The position numbers and the translations under genes are program-made. A DNA stretch of 64,000 nt, taken from contig NZ_BMZP01000005.1 of NCBI RefSeq assembly GCF_014652855.1, positions 1 to 64,000 of the forward strand. The letters are read 5' to 3'. The notes beneath the pieces are model-generated. The model had not been told where the DNA came from. It saw only the letters and a list, made by a program, of their open reading frames with translations, and ran no database searches. The stretch's first letter is position 1. Each line of letters begins with the position of its first letter. Positions 53,423 to 62,977 of the stretch are shown piece by piece. Source of the stretch: Novosphingobium pokkalii. Its GTDB lineage: Bacteria; Pseudomonadota; Alphaproteobacteria; Sphingomonadales; Sphingomonadaceae.

Positions 53423-56400
53423 GCGGCCCGGTCGAGCGAGGGACCAGGCAGCGGCGCGTCCGCAGCGACCGGCGCAACCTCCGCCATCGGCGGCAGCGGG
53501 GCGGTGCAGGTGCCGCTGCGCTGCTGCCGCCCCCAGGCCACGCGCGGCCCGGCCAGCGCGGCAAAGACCGCGCGCACGACCACGGCATAGAGCAATTGGC
53601 GATAGCCCAGCCGCATCGCCAGCAGTCGCAGCGCGGGCAGCCGTCCTTCCTGGCCATCAAGGCGATAGGCGATCATGCCGCAGCCCAGCTCGATCGCCAG
53701 GAACAGCGCCCAGAACCCCAGCATCAGGCCGATATCCCCCTCCAGCGCGGAAAAGCCGTGGTTGGCCGTGCGCCAGGCCAGATCGCCCAGCCCGAGCAGC
53801 AGCGCGATATCGATCACCGGTGAAAACAGCCCGAGCACCACCTGGAACAGCCACGCCTGGGGCAAGCCGAACCGCGCCAGGCCGCGCGGCTGCCCGTGCC
53901 ACAGCACAGCGCGATGCTTCCACAGGCATTGCAGCGTGCCGAACGCCCAGCGATAGCGCTGCCGCCACAGCGCGGCGACGGTTTCGGGCGCCTCGGTCCA
54001 GGCCACGGCCAGGGGATCGCAGGCCACGCGCCAGCCGGCGCGCTGGATGGCGATGGTCAGGTCCTGATCCTCGGCCAGGGTATCAGTGGGATAGCCGCCC
54101 ACCGCATCGAGCGCCGCGCGGCGCCAGGCCCCGACCGCGCCGGGCACCACGGTAACCGCGCCCAGGGCATCGAGCGCGCGCCGTTCCAGCGCCTGCGCCG
54201 TGACATATTCCACCGCCTGCCAGCGGGTGAGCAGGTTGACCCGGTTGCCGATGCGCGCATTGCCCGCCACCGCGCCGATCGCGGGATCGGCAAACCAGGC
54301 GGCGAGGCGGGAGATGGTATCGGGCTCGAACCGGGTATCGGCATCGAGCGCGATCACCACGTCCGCCTTGGCCAGGGCCAGCGCATGGTTGAGCGCGCGC
54401 GCCTTGCCGCCATTGTCCAGGCGCAGCAGCGCGACGCGCGGATCGTGGCCAAAGGTGCGTGCCACCACGGCAGCGGTCTCGTCGGTCGAGCCATCGTCGA
54501 TCACGATCACTTCCAGCCGCACCCCTTGCGAGTCCAGCACGCGGCGCACACTGGCCGCGATCACCCGCGCTTCGTTGAATGCGGGGATCAGCACCGAGAC
54601 AAAGCCCGGCACGCGGTGAGGCAGCGGGGCGGGCCGCCCAGCCTGGCGCCGCGCCTGCCACAGCGCGAGGCCGGCCATGAGCAAGGCCCGCGCCATGCCC
54701 AGGGCGATGGCCCCGGCAAACAGCCAGCCGAGCAGGCGCCGGCCGGCCCCGAGCGCGGCAAAGCCCTCTCCCGCCGCGCGGGCCATCGGCGCCTGCGCCC
54801 CGGCGAGCGGGGGCATCGCCTGATCGCGCGACAACCCTGCCAGTTCCGACACCGTGACGAAGCGATAGCCGCGCGCACGCAATTGCGCGATGATCTGCGG
54901 CAAGGCCTGCACCGTGGCATGGCGATCGCCGCCGGAATCGTGCAGCAGCACCACTTGCCGGGCGGCATGGGCATTGCCGCTTTCCACTTGCGCCACGGTG
55001 CGCGCCACCAGCGTGGCGGCGTCTGCCCCGGTCCAGTCCAGCGGATCGACGTTGAGGCCCACGGTCAGGTAGCCCAGCCCGGCGGCGATGCGCGGCACGC
55101 GCAGCCGCGCGGCGGTATCGGGATCGGCATCGCCCAGATAGGGCGCGCGGAACAGGCGCAGCGAGCGGCCGGTATAGCTTTCGACCAGCCGCTGCGTGGC
55201 GTTGATTTCCAGCGCCACGGCGGCATCGCTCAGACGATCGAGATCGGGATGGGTGGTGGAATGGTTGCCCAGTTCGCTGCCCTGCGCCAGGATCGCGCGC
55301 AGCAGGCCCGGTTCGCCCAGCGCGTTGCTGCCGGTTACGAAGAACGTGGCGGGCACGCCATGGCGGCGCAGCACGGCCAGGATCTGCGGCGTCCAGCGCG
55401 GATCGGGGCCATCGTCGAAGGTCAGCGCCACTTCGCGCCGCATCATCCCGCCGCGCCACACTTCGCTGGCGGCGGGCAGGCGGCGATAGGCGGCCTGGTG
55501 GATCAGGCCATCGCCAGCCGGCGCGGCCTGACGCCAGCCGCCATGCGCCGGGGCACCCAGCCGCAGCACTTCGCCTTCGCCCAGCAGGGCCACGCCCGGC
55601 GGGGCCGGCAGGGCGGCCATGCCCTGCGCCTGACCGGCCAGCGCGGACCAGAACCCCGGATCTTCCCCGCCCAGCTTCCACAGCGCCAGGCCTGCCGGGG
55701 CCAGGCGGCGCAGCACCTGCATCTGGTTCCAACTGGCCATGGCATCCAGCAGCCAGACCTGGTGCCGGCGCCCGTCGCGGCGATAGGCAAAGCCGCTGTT
55801 GCCGCTGGCCGCATCGAACAGCGGCACCGTGCCCGCCTCGCGCGCGCGTTGCCAGGCCTGATCGAGGCCGATCGGTTCGGCCAGGCCGCCATCGGGCCAG
55901 TCATAGGCATAGCTGCCCAGCGCCACCACGGCCTTGTCCGCGCCCACGGCCGCCACCCCTTCGGCCACCACGCGGGCGAACCATCCCTGTGCGGCGATCG
56001 GCCCGGCACGGCCGGTCAGCCAGTGCTGGTCATAGGCCATCAGGATCACGCGATCGACAGCGCGCGCATAGGCTGCCAGATCCCACTGCGCATCGGCCAC
56101 CGGCGCGGCGATCAGCACCTGTTGACCGCGTGGCGCGAGGCGCGCCCGCGCCTGCGCCAGAAAGGCCTGGTAATCGCCATGCGCGGCGGCGGGCAGGTTT
56201 TCCAGATCGAGCACCACGCCGCGTGCGTTCCAGCGCGCCATTGCTGCCTCGATCCGGTCGAGAAAACGCAGCCGCTGCGCCGGATCGGCCAGCAGGCGCG
56301 CGAGCCCTGCGCCATCCCACCCGGCATCGCCCTCGGCATCGTTCTGCACCATCAGCAGCACCGCCAGCCGGGGCTGCGCGCGCAGGACATCGGCCAGTTC

Positions 56401-56868
56401 CTCGTCCTGCGCCTCGATCCAGGCATGCTGCGGCCCGCGCACCGAAACCAGCCCCACCGCCACGGCCGACAGCGCGCCGGCGTGCGCGGCCAGCGCCTGG
56501 CGCCCGGCGCGGTCCCCGGCCATGACAAAACCGATGCGCTCGGCCGCCAAGGGCGCGGCTGCGCCGCTCCGGGCCGGTGGCAGCCATGCGCTGTCCTCGC
56601 TGCTTTCGCCAACCCGGTCGAGCCGTTCGGCTACCGCCGAGGGTGCCGGCCTGCCGCCGGGCAAGACCGGCGCCACGCGATGATCAAGCCAGGCCACGCC
56701 CAGCACCAGGGCGCCAAGCCCGATGACGAGGATCGCGCCCAGCAATGCCGTAGCCGCCTTGACCCAGCGACCACGCCGGCCGCTGGGATCGTGAAATATC
56801 TGAAGATGCAAGGCCCTGTCCCGCCTGATGAAGGATCGCGGCGGGGATGGCGCACAAGGCGTGGCCAT
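53419..56868 (-). CDS. Three-domain GH18-like / polysaccharide deacetylase / GT2 membrane protein
   Basis: A 1149-residue protein. After an N-terminal membrane anchor (about 38-60), residues about 105-420 resemble a GH18 barrel (GVVLDLENLP at 217-226, MAYDQHW near 277, GLALWKLGG near 393) without the full DxxDxDxE signature. Residues about 478-680 are a NodB/CE4 deacetylase (LTFDDGPD at 482-489, NHSTTH at 535-540, RAPYLGD). A membrane helix (about 712-735) leads to a cytoplasmic GT2 domain: IDDGSTDE at 790, LDADTRFEPD near 840, TLAEDQDL and QRYRW at 970. Further helices follow. It probably makes and modifies an N-acetylhexosamine polymer at the membrane. Confidence 0.88.
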   Translation of the reverse strand: MATPCAPSPPRSFIRRDRALHLQIFHDPSGRRGRWVKAATALLGAILVIGLGALVLGVAWLDHRVAPVLPGGRPAPSAVAERLDRVGESSEDSAWLPPARSGAAAPLAAERIGFVMAGDRAGRQALAAHAGALSAVAVGLVSVRGPQHAWIEAQDEELADVLRAQPRLAVLLMVQNDAEGDAGWDGAGLARLLADPAQRLRFLDRIEAAMARWNARGVVLDLENLPAAAHGDYQAFLAQARARLAPRGQQVLIAAPVADAQWDLAAYARAVDRVILMAYDQHWLTGRAGPIAAQGWFARVVAEGVAAVGADKAVVALGSYAYDWPDGGLAEPIGLDQAWQRAREAGTVPLFDAASGNSGFAYRRDGRRHQVWLLDAMASWNQMQVLRRLAPAGLALWKLGGEDPGFWSALAGQAQGMAALPAPPGVALLGEGEVLRLGAPAHGGWRQAAPAGDGLIHQAAYRRLPAASEVWRGGMMRREVALTFDDGPDPRWTPQILAVLRRHGVPATFFVTGSNALGEPGLLRAILAQGSELGNHSTTHPDLDRLSDAAVALEINATQRLVESYTGRSLRLFRAPYLGDADPDTAARLRVPRIAAGLGYLTVGLNVDPLDWTGADAATLVARTVAQVESGNAHAARQVVLLHDSGGDRHATVQALPQIIAQLRARGYRFVTVSELAGLSRDQAMPPLAGAQAPMARAAGEGFAALGAGRRLLGWLFAGAIALGMARALLMAGLALWQARRQAGRPAPLPHRVPGFVSVLIPAFNEARVIAASVRRVLDSQGVRLEVIVIDDGSTDETAAVVARTFGHDPRVALLRLDNGGKARALNHALALAKADVVIALDADTRFEPDTISRLAAWFADPAIGAVAGNARIGNRVNLLTRWQAVEYVTAQALERRALDALGAVTVVPGAVGAWRRAALDAVGGYPTDTLAEDQDLTIAIQRAGWRVACDPLAVAWTEAPETVAALWRQRYRWAFGTLQCLWKHRAVLWHGQPRGLARFGLPQAWLFQVVLGLFSPVIDIALLLGLGDLAWRTANHGFSALEGDIGLMLGFWALFLAIELGCGMIAYRLDGQEGRLPALRLLAMRLGYRQLLYAVVVRAVFAALAGPRVAWGRQQRSGTCTAPLPPMAEVAPVAADAPLPGPSLDRAA

Positions 56869-56932
56869 CGCCTGAGCCAGGGCATGCGCAATCCTACGGG
56901 CTTAAAATGTGGTCGTCGGGCGAAATGATCAC

Positions 56933-56944
56933 GATAGCGCTATC
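56933..56944. promoter_or_regulatory. LacI-type palindrome upstream of deacetylase gene
   Basis: GATAGCGCTATC is a perfect 12-bp palindrome in the 123-bp divergent gap, 48 bp before the deacetylase start and 65 bp from the large fusion gene. The core TAGCGCTA is shared with the operator at 50949. Confidence 0.65.
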
Positions 56945-56991
56945 ATTCGCGTTTTATGCAGCCTATCACGGACAAAAGACTGGGAGAGACC

Positions 56992-58023
56992 ATGCGCCGA
57001 CATATCCGTGCCATCCTTGCCGCAGCCGCGATCCTCGCAATCCCGATGGCGGCGCAGGCCAACGATCTGCCGATCCTGCCGCAAGCGGCCGACCAGCCCC
57101 GCCCCGCCGGCACCCGTGCCAAGCTGCGTGTGCTCGATTGGGCCGGCATGCGCGCGGCGGTCAGCTATACCTTTGACGATGCCCAGCCCTCGCAAAGCGA
57201 ACACCTCGACGAACTGCTCGCCACCGGCGCGCCGATGACGGAATATATCGTGAGCAGCGCGATGCAGACGGCGCCCGATTTCGTTTCGAGCTGGCGCAAG
57301 GCGGGCAAGGCCGGCTGGGAGCTGGGCAACCACACCGGGCATCACTGTCCGTTCGGGCAGGCGTGCGGCGGCCTGGCGCGGTTCGATGCGGCCAGCGACA
57401 TCGATGCAGCCGAACGCGTGATCACCGGCACGCTCAAAGCGCCGGGGGTGTGGACGCTGGCCTATCCGTTTGGCGATACCCGTTGGCGCGAGGCGACCGA
57501 ACCGCGCGTGTTCCTGGCGCGCGGGGTGCAGCCGGGCAGCGTGGCGCCCCATGGCGGCGATCGCTACAACCTGCCGGTGTTCCCGGTGGCGCAGGGCCAG
57601 GTGGCGCGCGATTTCGACCAGGGGGTGGACTCGGCGCGCGCGCAGCGCCACTGGCTGATCTTCATGTTCCACAGCCTGCGCCCGACCAAGGCGGACTGGT
57701 TTGCCGGCGTCGAGACCAGCGACGTCGTCGCCAATGTTCGCCGCACCCAGGGGCTGCGCGATGTGTGGATCGGCACGCTGGCCGATGTCGGCGCCTATTG
57801 GCTGGGGCAGCAGATCGTGGAAGCCGCCGTGGCCAAGGCCGCCAATCCCGACACGCCGCAGACCTGGCGCTGGGCCGTGCCGGCACATTTCCCGCCCGGC
57901 CGCATGCTGCGCGTGCGCGTGGACGGCGGCACGCTGTCCCAGGGCGGCCAGGACCTGCCCTGGGATGCGCATGGGTTCTACACTGTCGCGCTTGATGCTG
58001 GTGAGCTGAGCTGGCGGCCCTGA
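56992..58023 (+). CDS. Secreted CE4-like polysaccharide deacetylase
   Basis: A 343-residue protein with a signal peptide (AILAAAAILAIPMAAQA). The NodB-type core is visible: VSYTFDDAQPS (canonical TFDDGPS has Gly here), WELGNHTGHHC with the metal His pair, TLAYPFGDTRW and a late FMFHS. A C-terminal beta-rich part begins near 285. The ATG at 56992 follows TGGGAGAG; the longer frame from 56956 overlaps the promoter. Divergence from the three-domain GT2/CE4 gene suggests a shared polymer, but the palindrome upstream suggests control by a LacI protein and hence a dietary glycan. Confidence 0.82.
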   Translation: MRRHIRAILAAAAILAIPMAAQANDLPILPQAADQPRPAGTRAKLRVLDWAGMRAAVSYTFDDAQPSQSEHLDELLATGAPMTEYIVSSAMQTAPDFVSSWRKAGKAGWELGNHTGHHCPFGQACGGLARFDAASDIDAAERVITGTLKAPGVWTLAYPFGDTRWREATEPRVFLARGVQPGSVAPHGGDRYNLPVFPVAQGQVARDFDQGVDSARAQRHWLIFMFHSLRPTKADWFAGVETSDVVANVRRTQGLRDVWIGTLADVGAYWLGQQIVEAAVAKAANPDTPQTWRWAVPAHFPPGRMLRVRVDGGTLSQGGQDLPWDAHGFYTVALDAGELSWRP

Positions 58024-58034
58024 ATCGAGCGAGC

Positions 58035-59159
58035 CTAGGCGCGGCGGGCAAGCCAGCGGCGGATCGGTCGGTCCCACGCTGCTTCGGCCGCCCAGGCCAC
58101 GGCGATCAGGAACGGCACCAGCGCCAGGCCGATCACCAGCATGCGCGTGGATGACGGCTGCGCCTTGGCCACATAGTTCATCCACACATAAAGAAACGGA
58201 AAGTGGGTGATGTAGATGGGATAGGACAGCCGCCCGCAGACCCGCACCAGCCAGCCGGACAGCGCGCCGGCCTGCGAATGGCAGCCAGCCACGATCATCG
58301 CCGGGAACAGCAGGATGACGCAGGCCGCTTCATAGAGGCCATTGAGCTTGACCCCGCCCACCACCGGCCAGATCGGCAGGAGCATGGCCCCGACCATGAT
58401 CGCCGAAAGCAGCGGCCAACCCAGCCGCACCTGGGGCAGGCGATCACGCACGCGATAGAGCCACAGGCCGGTCACGAAGGGAAAGCACAGCCGCACCGGC
58501 GCCATCCACAGGGTTTCCCAATAGGAACCCTGGTCAAGCGAGCCGAGCGCCAGGCCGCTTGCGGCAAGGCCAGCGCCGCTGACCAGCGCGAGCGCGCCGA
58601 GCGCGCGCGTCGACCAATGGCGCAGCACCAGCGCATAGGCGAGGTTGCCCAGGTATTCCTGCAACAGGCTCCAGCACGGGCCGTTGAGCGGGTGGGTATC
58701 GGTCCAGCGGCTGGGGAGTGGCCAGGTTGGGATCAGGGCCAGGCCCATGACCAGCGCCACCACCACGCGCGACAGGGCAATGGCCTGCTCCGGCGCGCCC
58801 CAGGGATCGAGCAGATAGCTGGCAAAGCCCAGCAGCACGCCCAGGATCACCAGCGGGTGCAGGCGCACCAGGCGCAGGCGCAGGAACTGGCCCACGCTCA
58901 TCCGGCCCCAGCGGTCATCATAGGCATAGCCGATGACAAAGCCCGACAGCGCAAAGAAGAAATCCACGGCCAGCGGCGCGTGGTGCAGGATGACCTTGTC
59001 CCCCTGCCACAGCACGGTGATGCCCTGGATGTGAAACAGCACGACCATCAGCGCCGCCGTGCCGCGCAGCCCATCGAGCACAGCAAAGTGCGCCTTGCCC
59101 GTTGCCGTTGCGTCTTGCGTCGCTGCATTCATCGACAGTGCCCCCCGGCTGTGCGTCAT
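58035..59159 (-). CDS. Acyltransferase family 3 (OafA-like) membrane protein
   Basis: A protein of about 374 residues with ten or so membrane helices. It starts HFAVLDGLRGTAALMVVLFHIQG, followed by VDFFFALSGFVIGYAYDDR, both hallmarks of acyltransferase 3 O-acetylating enzymes. RLSYPIYITHFPFLYVW lies near the C terminus. It would transfer acyl groups to a carbohydrate at the inner membrane. ATG 59159 overlaps the GH30 stop (ATGA); ATG 59132, with a G-rich ribosome-binding site, is an alternative. It is the last gene of the TonB receptor-GH3-GH30 operon. Confidence 0.88.
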   Translation of the reverse strand: MTHSRGALSMNAATQDATATGKAHFAVLDGLRGTAALMVVLFHIQGITVLWQGDKVILHHAPLAVDFFFALSGFVIGYAYDDRWGRMSVGQFLRLRLVRLHPLVILGVLLGFASYLLDPWGAPEQAIALSRVVVALVMGLALIPTWPLPSRWTDTHPLNGPCWSLLQEYLGNLAYALVLRHWSTRALGALALVSGAGLAASGLALGSLDQGSYWETLWMAPVRLCFPFVTGLWLYRVRDRLPQVRLGWPLLSAIMVGAMLLPIWPVVGGVKLNGLYEAACVILLFPAMIVAGCHSQAGALSGWLVRVCGRLSYPIYITHFPFLYVWMNYVAKAQPSSTRMLVIGLALVPFLIAVAWAAEAAWDRPIRRWLARRA

Positions 59160-60676
59160 GCCAGGCGGTCTGCCGGCACGATCACGGTGTTGAGCGAATC
59201 CGGCTCCAACGGCAAGGCCAGGGTCTTGTCCCCGATGCGATAGGTGACGGTGGATGGCTGGGCCACGGCGTTGCTGGCCACCAGCACCAGCGATCCATCG
59301 GGATTGCGGAAGGCAAGCTGGTCGACATAGCCGAGGAAGCTTTCCACCGGCACCAGCCGCGCGCCGGGGCGGACATGGGCGGAAAGATGCCGCACCAGCC
59401 AATAATCCTCGCCCAGGCGGAACGTGCCGGCGTTGGTGTCCACTTCGACCAGGCTGTTCTGCGGCCAGCCCCAGCCGCTCATCCCGCCCTGCGGCATGGC
59501 CATGTTCCAATACGTCCACACCGTGGCACCGTGCTCGAAATAGCGCTTGATCGTCTGCCAGCCATAGCGGGCATAGCGCCAATCGTTGGTGCCCACGCCG
59601 CATTCCTGCTCAGACCCCCACAGCTCCAGCGCGGGATAGCGTTCGCGCAGCGGGCCAAGCGCATCCTTGCCGGCCCATTGCACGCCGATGCCCTTGATCG
59701 CGGCGGCGGCATCGGGATGGGCCATGACGCGGTCGAACAGGTCGATATTGCCGCGCTCCAGCGTGCCGAAGAACACGCGCGTGCCCACCTTGTCCATTTC
59801 CCGCGCCAGGAACGGGATAAACCGCGCCAGGCCTTCGGGCGTCCAGCAGCAACTGGGAAAGGGCTGGGCCGAATTGAATTCGTTCTGGGGCATCACCGTG
59901 TCGATGCGGATGCCGGCCTTGGCATATTCCTCCACATAGCGGCGGAAATAGCGGGCATAGGCGGCAAGCGTGCGATCATCGAGCCGGAAGGAATCGCGCC
60001 CCTCCTGGCCCAATTGCGCCGGGGTGATGCCGTTGGATGGCTGCCCCGGCCAGGCCGGCGCCTGGGCATAATGGCCGCCCTGCTTCATCCAGGTGGGCGG
60101 CGACCAGGGCGAAGCCCAGACTTTGAGATCGGGGCGCAGGCGCTGCGCCGCCTGGATAAACGGGATCAGCGTGTCGCGATCATTGGCGATGGTAAAATGC
60201 GCCAGGTCATAATCGCCGGGCGTTTCGTCATAGCTGTACCAGCCGCGCGAAATGTCGTTGGCGCCGATCGGCGTGCGGCAATGGTTGAACCCGCAGCCAT
60301 CGTCCCCAAACAGCGCAGCCAGGGCCTCGCTGCGCCGCGCCGGCGGCAGGGCCATCAGCGCCTGCCAGCCTTTTTCCGAAAAGGCCCCGCCAAAGCCGGC
60401 AATGGTCTGGCGCGGCGCATCGAGCCGCACGGTGGCGCCCACGGCGAAGGGATCGGCCGACACGGCACCCAGCGCCGGCAGCGCCCTGCCCTGCCATGGC
60501 CGCCCAGCCACAGTGGCAAGCCAGCGCGCGCCGCCTGCTGTGCGCTCTGGCGTAGCCGCCGGCACGGGCGCCCGTGCTGCGGCAGACATGCCAGGCATGC
60601 CTGCCGCAGCCGCCCCCATTCCGATCAGCGCCATCGCGTCGCGCCGCTTGATCCCCCGGTTGGCCCCCTGTTCCAT
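59156..60676 (-). CDS. GH30 glycosidase (glucosylceramidase / beta-1,6-glucanase type), Tat-type leader
   Basis: A 506-residue enzyme with an N-terminal KRRDAMALIGMGAAAAG leader. Family 30 landmarks are QTIAGFGGAFSEKGW, FNHCRTPIGANDIS, WASPWSPPTWMKQGGHY, the acid/base in VMPQNEFN (Glu about 266) and the nucleophile in LWGSEQECG (Glu about 356). A C-terminal beta-sandwich follows. Members act on glucosylceramide, beta-1,6-glucan or xylan; the SPPTWMK and CCWTPEG features fit the glucosylceramidase-like branch. It starts 4 bp after the GH3 stop. Confidence 0.92.
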   Translation of the reverse strand: MEQGANRGIKRRDAMALIGMGAAAAGMPGMSAAARAPVPAATPERTAGGARWLATVAGRPWQGRALPALGAVSADPFAVGATVRLDAPRQTIAGFGGAFSEKGWQALMALPPARRSEALAALFGDDGCGFNHCRTPIGANDISRGWYSYDETPGDYDLAHFTIANDRDTLIPFIQAAQRLRPDLKVWASPWSPPTWMKQGGHYAQAPAWPGQPSNGITPAQLGQEGRDSFRLDDRTLAAYARYFRRYVEEYAKAGIRIDTVMPQNEFNSAQPFPSCCWTPEGLARFIPFLAREMDKVGTRVFFGTLERGNIDLFDRVMAHPDAAAAIKGIGVQWAGKDALGPLRERYPALELWGSEQECGVGTNDWRYARYGWQTIKRYFEHGATVWTYWNMAMPQGGMSGWGWPQNSLVEVDTNAGTFRLGEDYWLVRHLSAHVRPGARLVPVESFLGYVDQLAFRNPDGSLVLVASNAVAQPSTVTYRIGDKTLALPLEPDSLNTVIVPADRLA

Positions 60677-60680
60677 CGCG

Positions 60681-62897
60681 TCAATCCTTCCAGGTGCGCG
60701 CGGGCAGCTTAACGGTCACCACCGGGCCAAGATCGGTCGCGCTGCGGCCCAGGGCAAAGCCATAGTCGCCCGCCGGCATGGTCCAGCGGCCATCCTTCCA
60801 GTCGGCCAGCAGGCGCGGATCGAAAGTGACCGTTGCGCTTCCGCTCGCGCCCGGCGCCAGCGACAGGCGCTTGAAACCGACCAGGCGTTGCAGCGCGGCA
60901 CCGTTGCGCCGCACGAGGTAGACCTGGCCGACATCATCGCCCGCGCGCTGGCCGGTGTTGGCCAGGGTAAAGCTGGCGGAAAGGCCCGACACCTTGAGAT
61001 CGCGTGCGGCGAAGCTGGTGTAGCTCAGGCCAAAGCCGAACGGGAACAAGGGCTTCAATCCCTTGCGGGCGAACCAGCGATAGCCCACGTCCGACCCTTC
61101 GATGTCGTAATCCGCGTGCAACTGGTCCTTGCCCGGAGCCGGATCGCCGCCGAAATTCGGCTCGACCCAATCCGCGCCGTCGAGCTTGGGACGCGGCAAC
61201 TGGTCCAGGCTGGCCGGGAACGTCACCGGCAGGCGCCCGCCGGGGTTGGTATCCCCGAACAGGACCGATGCGATCGCCTCGCCGCCGCGCGCGCCGGGAT
61301 ACCAGGCTTCCACCACGCCGGCCACCTTGTCCAGCCAGGGCATCAGCACCGGTCCACCCGTTTCCAGCACGACGATGGTGTTGGGATTGGCCTGCGCCAC
61401 AGCCGCGATCAGCGCGTCCTGCCCGTCGGGCAGTGAGAGATCGGGCTGGTCGGCCCCTTCGGTGCGCCATTCGGTGGCGAACACGATCGCCACTTGCGCC
61501 TGGCGCGCCTTTTCCACCGCATCGGCGATGTAGCGCCCGTCGCGGAACGTGATCGTGGCCTTGGGCGCCAGCGCCGTGATCGCCTTGAGCGGGGCGGAGC
61601 GATGATAGCTTTGCTGCATCAGCGCGGCAAACGGCCCGTCGCCGCCGATCGAGCGGGTGGCGGCCGGGCCACCTTCGCCCATCACCAGGCTGGAACCGGA
61701 GCCGGCCAGCACGCCGCTGTCGGCATAGCCGCCGATCACCGCGATCGAGCCAACGGTCTTGGCCAGCGGCAAGGCGCCGTTGTTCTTGAGCAGCACGATG
61801 CCCTGGCGCGCCACCTCCTCGGCCACCTGGGCATGGGCAGCAAGATCGATCGTCCCGCCCGGCTTGGCGGGATTCTTGTCGAGCCCGGCGGCATAGATCG
61901 CGGTCAGCACGCGGCGGTTCATGTCATCGAGCCGCGCGGCATAGGCCTTGTCGCCCGCCGCGCGCGCCTTGAGCACGTCGGCGAAATAGAGCGCCTTGTC
62001 GAGTTCGGCGCCCGATTGCTGGTCCAGCCCATGGAGCGCGGCTTCCACGCCGGGCACTGCGCCCCAGTCCGACATGACGAAACCCTTGTAGCCCCAAGAC
62101 CCTTTCAGCACCGTGTTGAGCGCCCAGTCGCTGGCACAGGCCTGCGCCCCATCGATGCGGTTGTATGCGCACATCACCGCGCCGGGCTGGCCTTTCTCGA
62201 TACCGATCTGGAACGCCAGCAGATCGCTTTCGCGCGCCGCGCCTTCGGCAATCTTCACGTCGACATACTTGCGCCCGGTTTCCTGGCCATTGAGCGCGAA
62301 ATGCTTGATCGTGGAAATGATGTGGTTGGACTGGATGCCGGCAATCGCCGCGCCGACCAGTTCGCCCGACAGCAGCGGGTCTTCGGCGAGATATTCAAAC
62401 GTGCGGCCATTGCGCGGATCGCGCATCAGGTTGACCCCGCCCGCCAGCAGCACATTGAAGCCCTTGGCACGCGCTTCCGCGCCGATCATCGCCCCGCCGC
62501 GATAGAGCAGGTCCGGATTCCAGCTTGCCGCCTGGGCCAGGCCCGAAGGCAGGGCCGTAGCGCCATCCTTGCGCAATCCGCCCACCCAGGCGACGCCCAG
62601 GCTGGCGTCGGTCTCGGTCAGCGCCGGCACGCCCAGGCGGGGGATGCCAGCCACATAGCCGGCGCCGGGAATGGCCTGCGCCGGAATCTTCGCGCCGGGC
62701 AGGAACGGCAGCGGCATGATCCCGTGCGTCAGGATCACCTTTTCATCGGCCGACATCTGCTTGACCGTGGCATCGGCGCGGGCCTGCGCGCCGGGCAAAT
62801 CGATCGCGGGCGCCTGCTGGGCCTGGGCCCGCGCCGGGGCGGCCGCACCGAGCGCCAGCGCGGCGCAGCCAAGGACATGAGGCAGATGACGTTTCAT
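60681..62897 (-). CDS. GH3 beta-glucosidase, secreted
   Basis: A 738-residue protein with a signal peptide (HVLGCAALALGAAAPARA). Family 3 order is clear: barrel with GIPRLGVPALTETDASLGV, STIKHFALNGQETGRKY and nucleophile GFVMSDWGA (Asp about 277); alpha/beta sandwich (GIVLLKNNGALPLAK, NPNTIVVLETGGPVLMPWL); and a C-terminal fibronectin-III-like domain (FPFGFGLSYTSF, then VGFKRLSLAPG). It would finish hydrolysis of beta-glucan oligosaccharides. The ATG follows AAGGA by 8 nt; the longer upstream frame overlaps the receptor gene. Confidence 0.94.
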   Translation of the reverse strand: MKRHLPHVLGCAALALGAAAPARAQAQQAPAIDLPGAQARADATVKQMSADEKVILTHGIMPLPFLPGAKIPAQAIPGAGYVAGIPRLGVPALTETDASLGVAWVGGLRKDGATALPSGLAQAASWNPDLLYRGGAMIGAEARAKGFNVLLAGGVNLMRDPRNGRTFEYLAEDPLLSGELVGAAIAGIQSNHIISTIKHFALNGQETGRKYVDVKIAEGAARESDLLAFQIGIEKGQPGAVMCAYNRIDGAQACASDWALNTVLKGSWGYKGFVMSDWGAVPGVEAALHGLDQQSGAELDKALYFADVLKARAAGDKAYAARLDDMNRRVLTAIYAAGLDKNPAKPGGTIDLAAHAQVAEEVARQGIVLLKNNGALPLAKTVGSIAVIGGYADSGVLAGSGSSLVMGEGGPAATRSIGGDGPFAALMQQSYHRSAPLKAITALAPKATITFRDGRYIADAVEKARQAQVAIVFATEWRTEGADQPDLSLPDGQDALIAAVAQANPNTIVVLETGGPVLMPWLDKVAGVVEAWYPGARGGEAIASVLFGDTNPGGRLPVTFPASLDQLPRPKLDGADWVEPNFGGDPAPGKDQLHADYDIEGSDVGYRWFARKGLKPLFPFGFGLSYTSFAARDLKVSGLSASFTLANTGQRAGDDVGQVYLVRRNGAALQRLVGFKRLSLAPGASGSATVTFDPRLLADWKDGRWTMPAGDYGFALGRSATDLGPVVTVKLPARTWKD

Positions 62898-62977
62898 AGG
62901 GGAAATCCTTGCGGGCAAACGACCGGAAAAGGACGGGCCGCGAGTGTTTCTCGCGGCCCGCAGCAGGATGGATGGGT

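Noticed and set aside
53896..56928. 1010-codon open frame antisense to the GH18/CE4/GT2 gene
   Set aside because: Shadow frame caused by high GC at third positions; the opposite strand has three clear domains.
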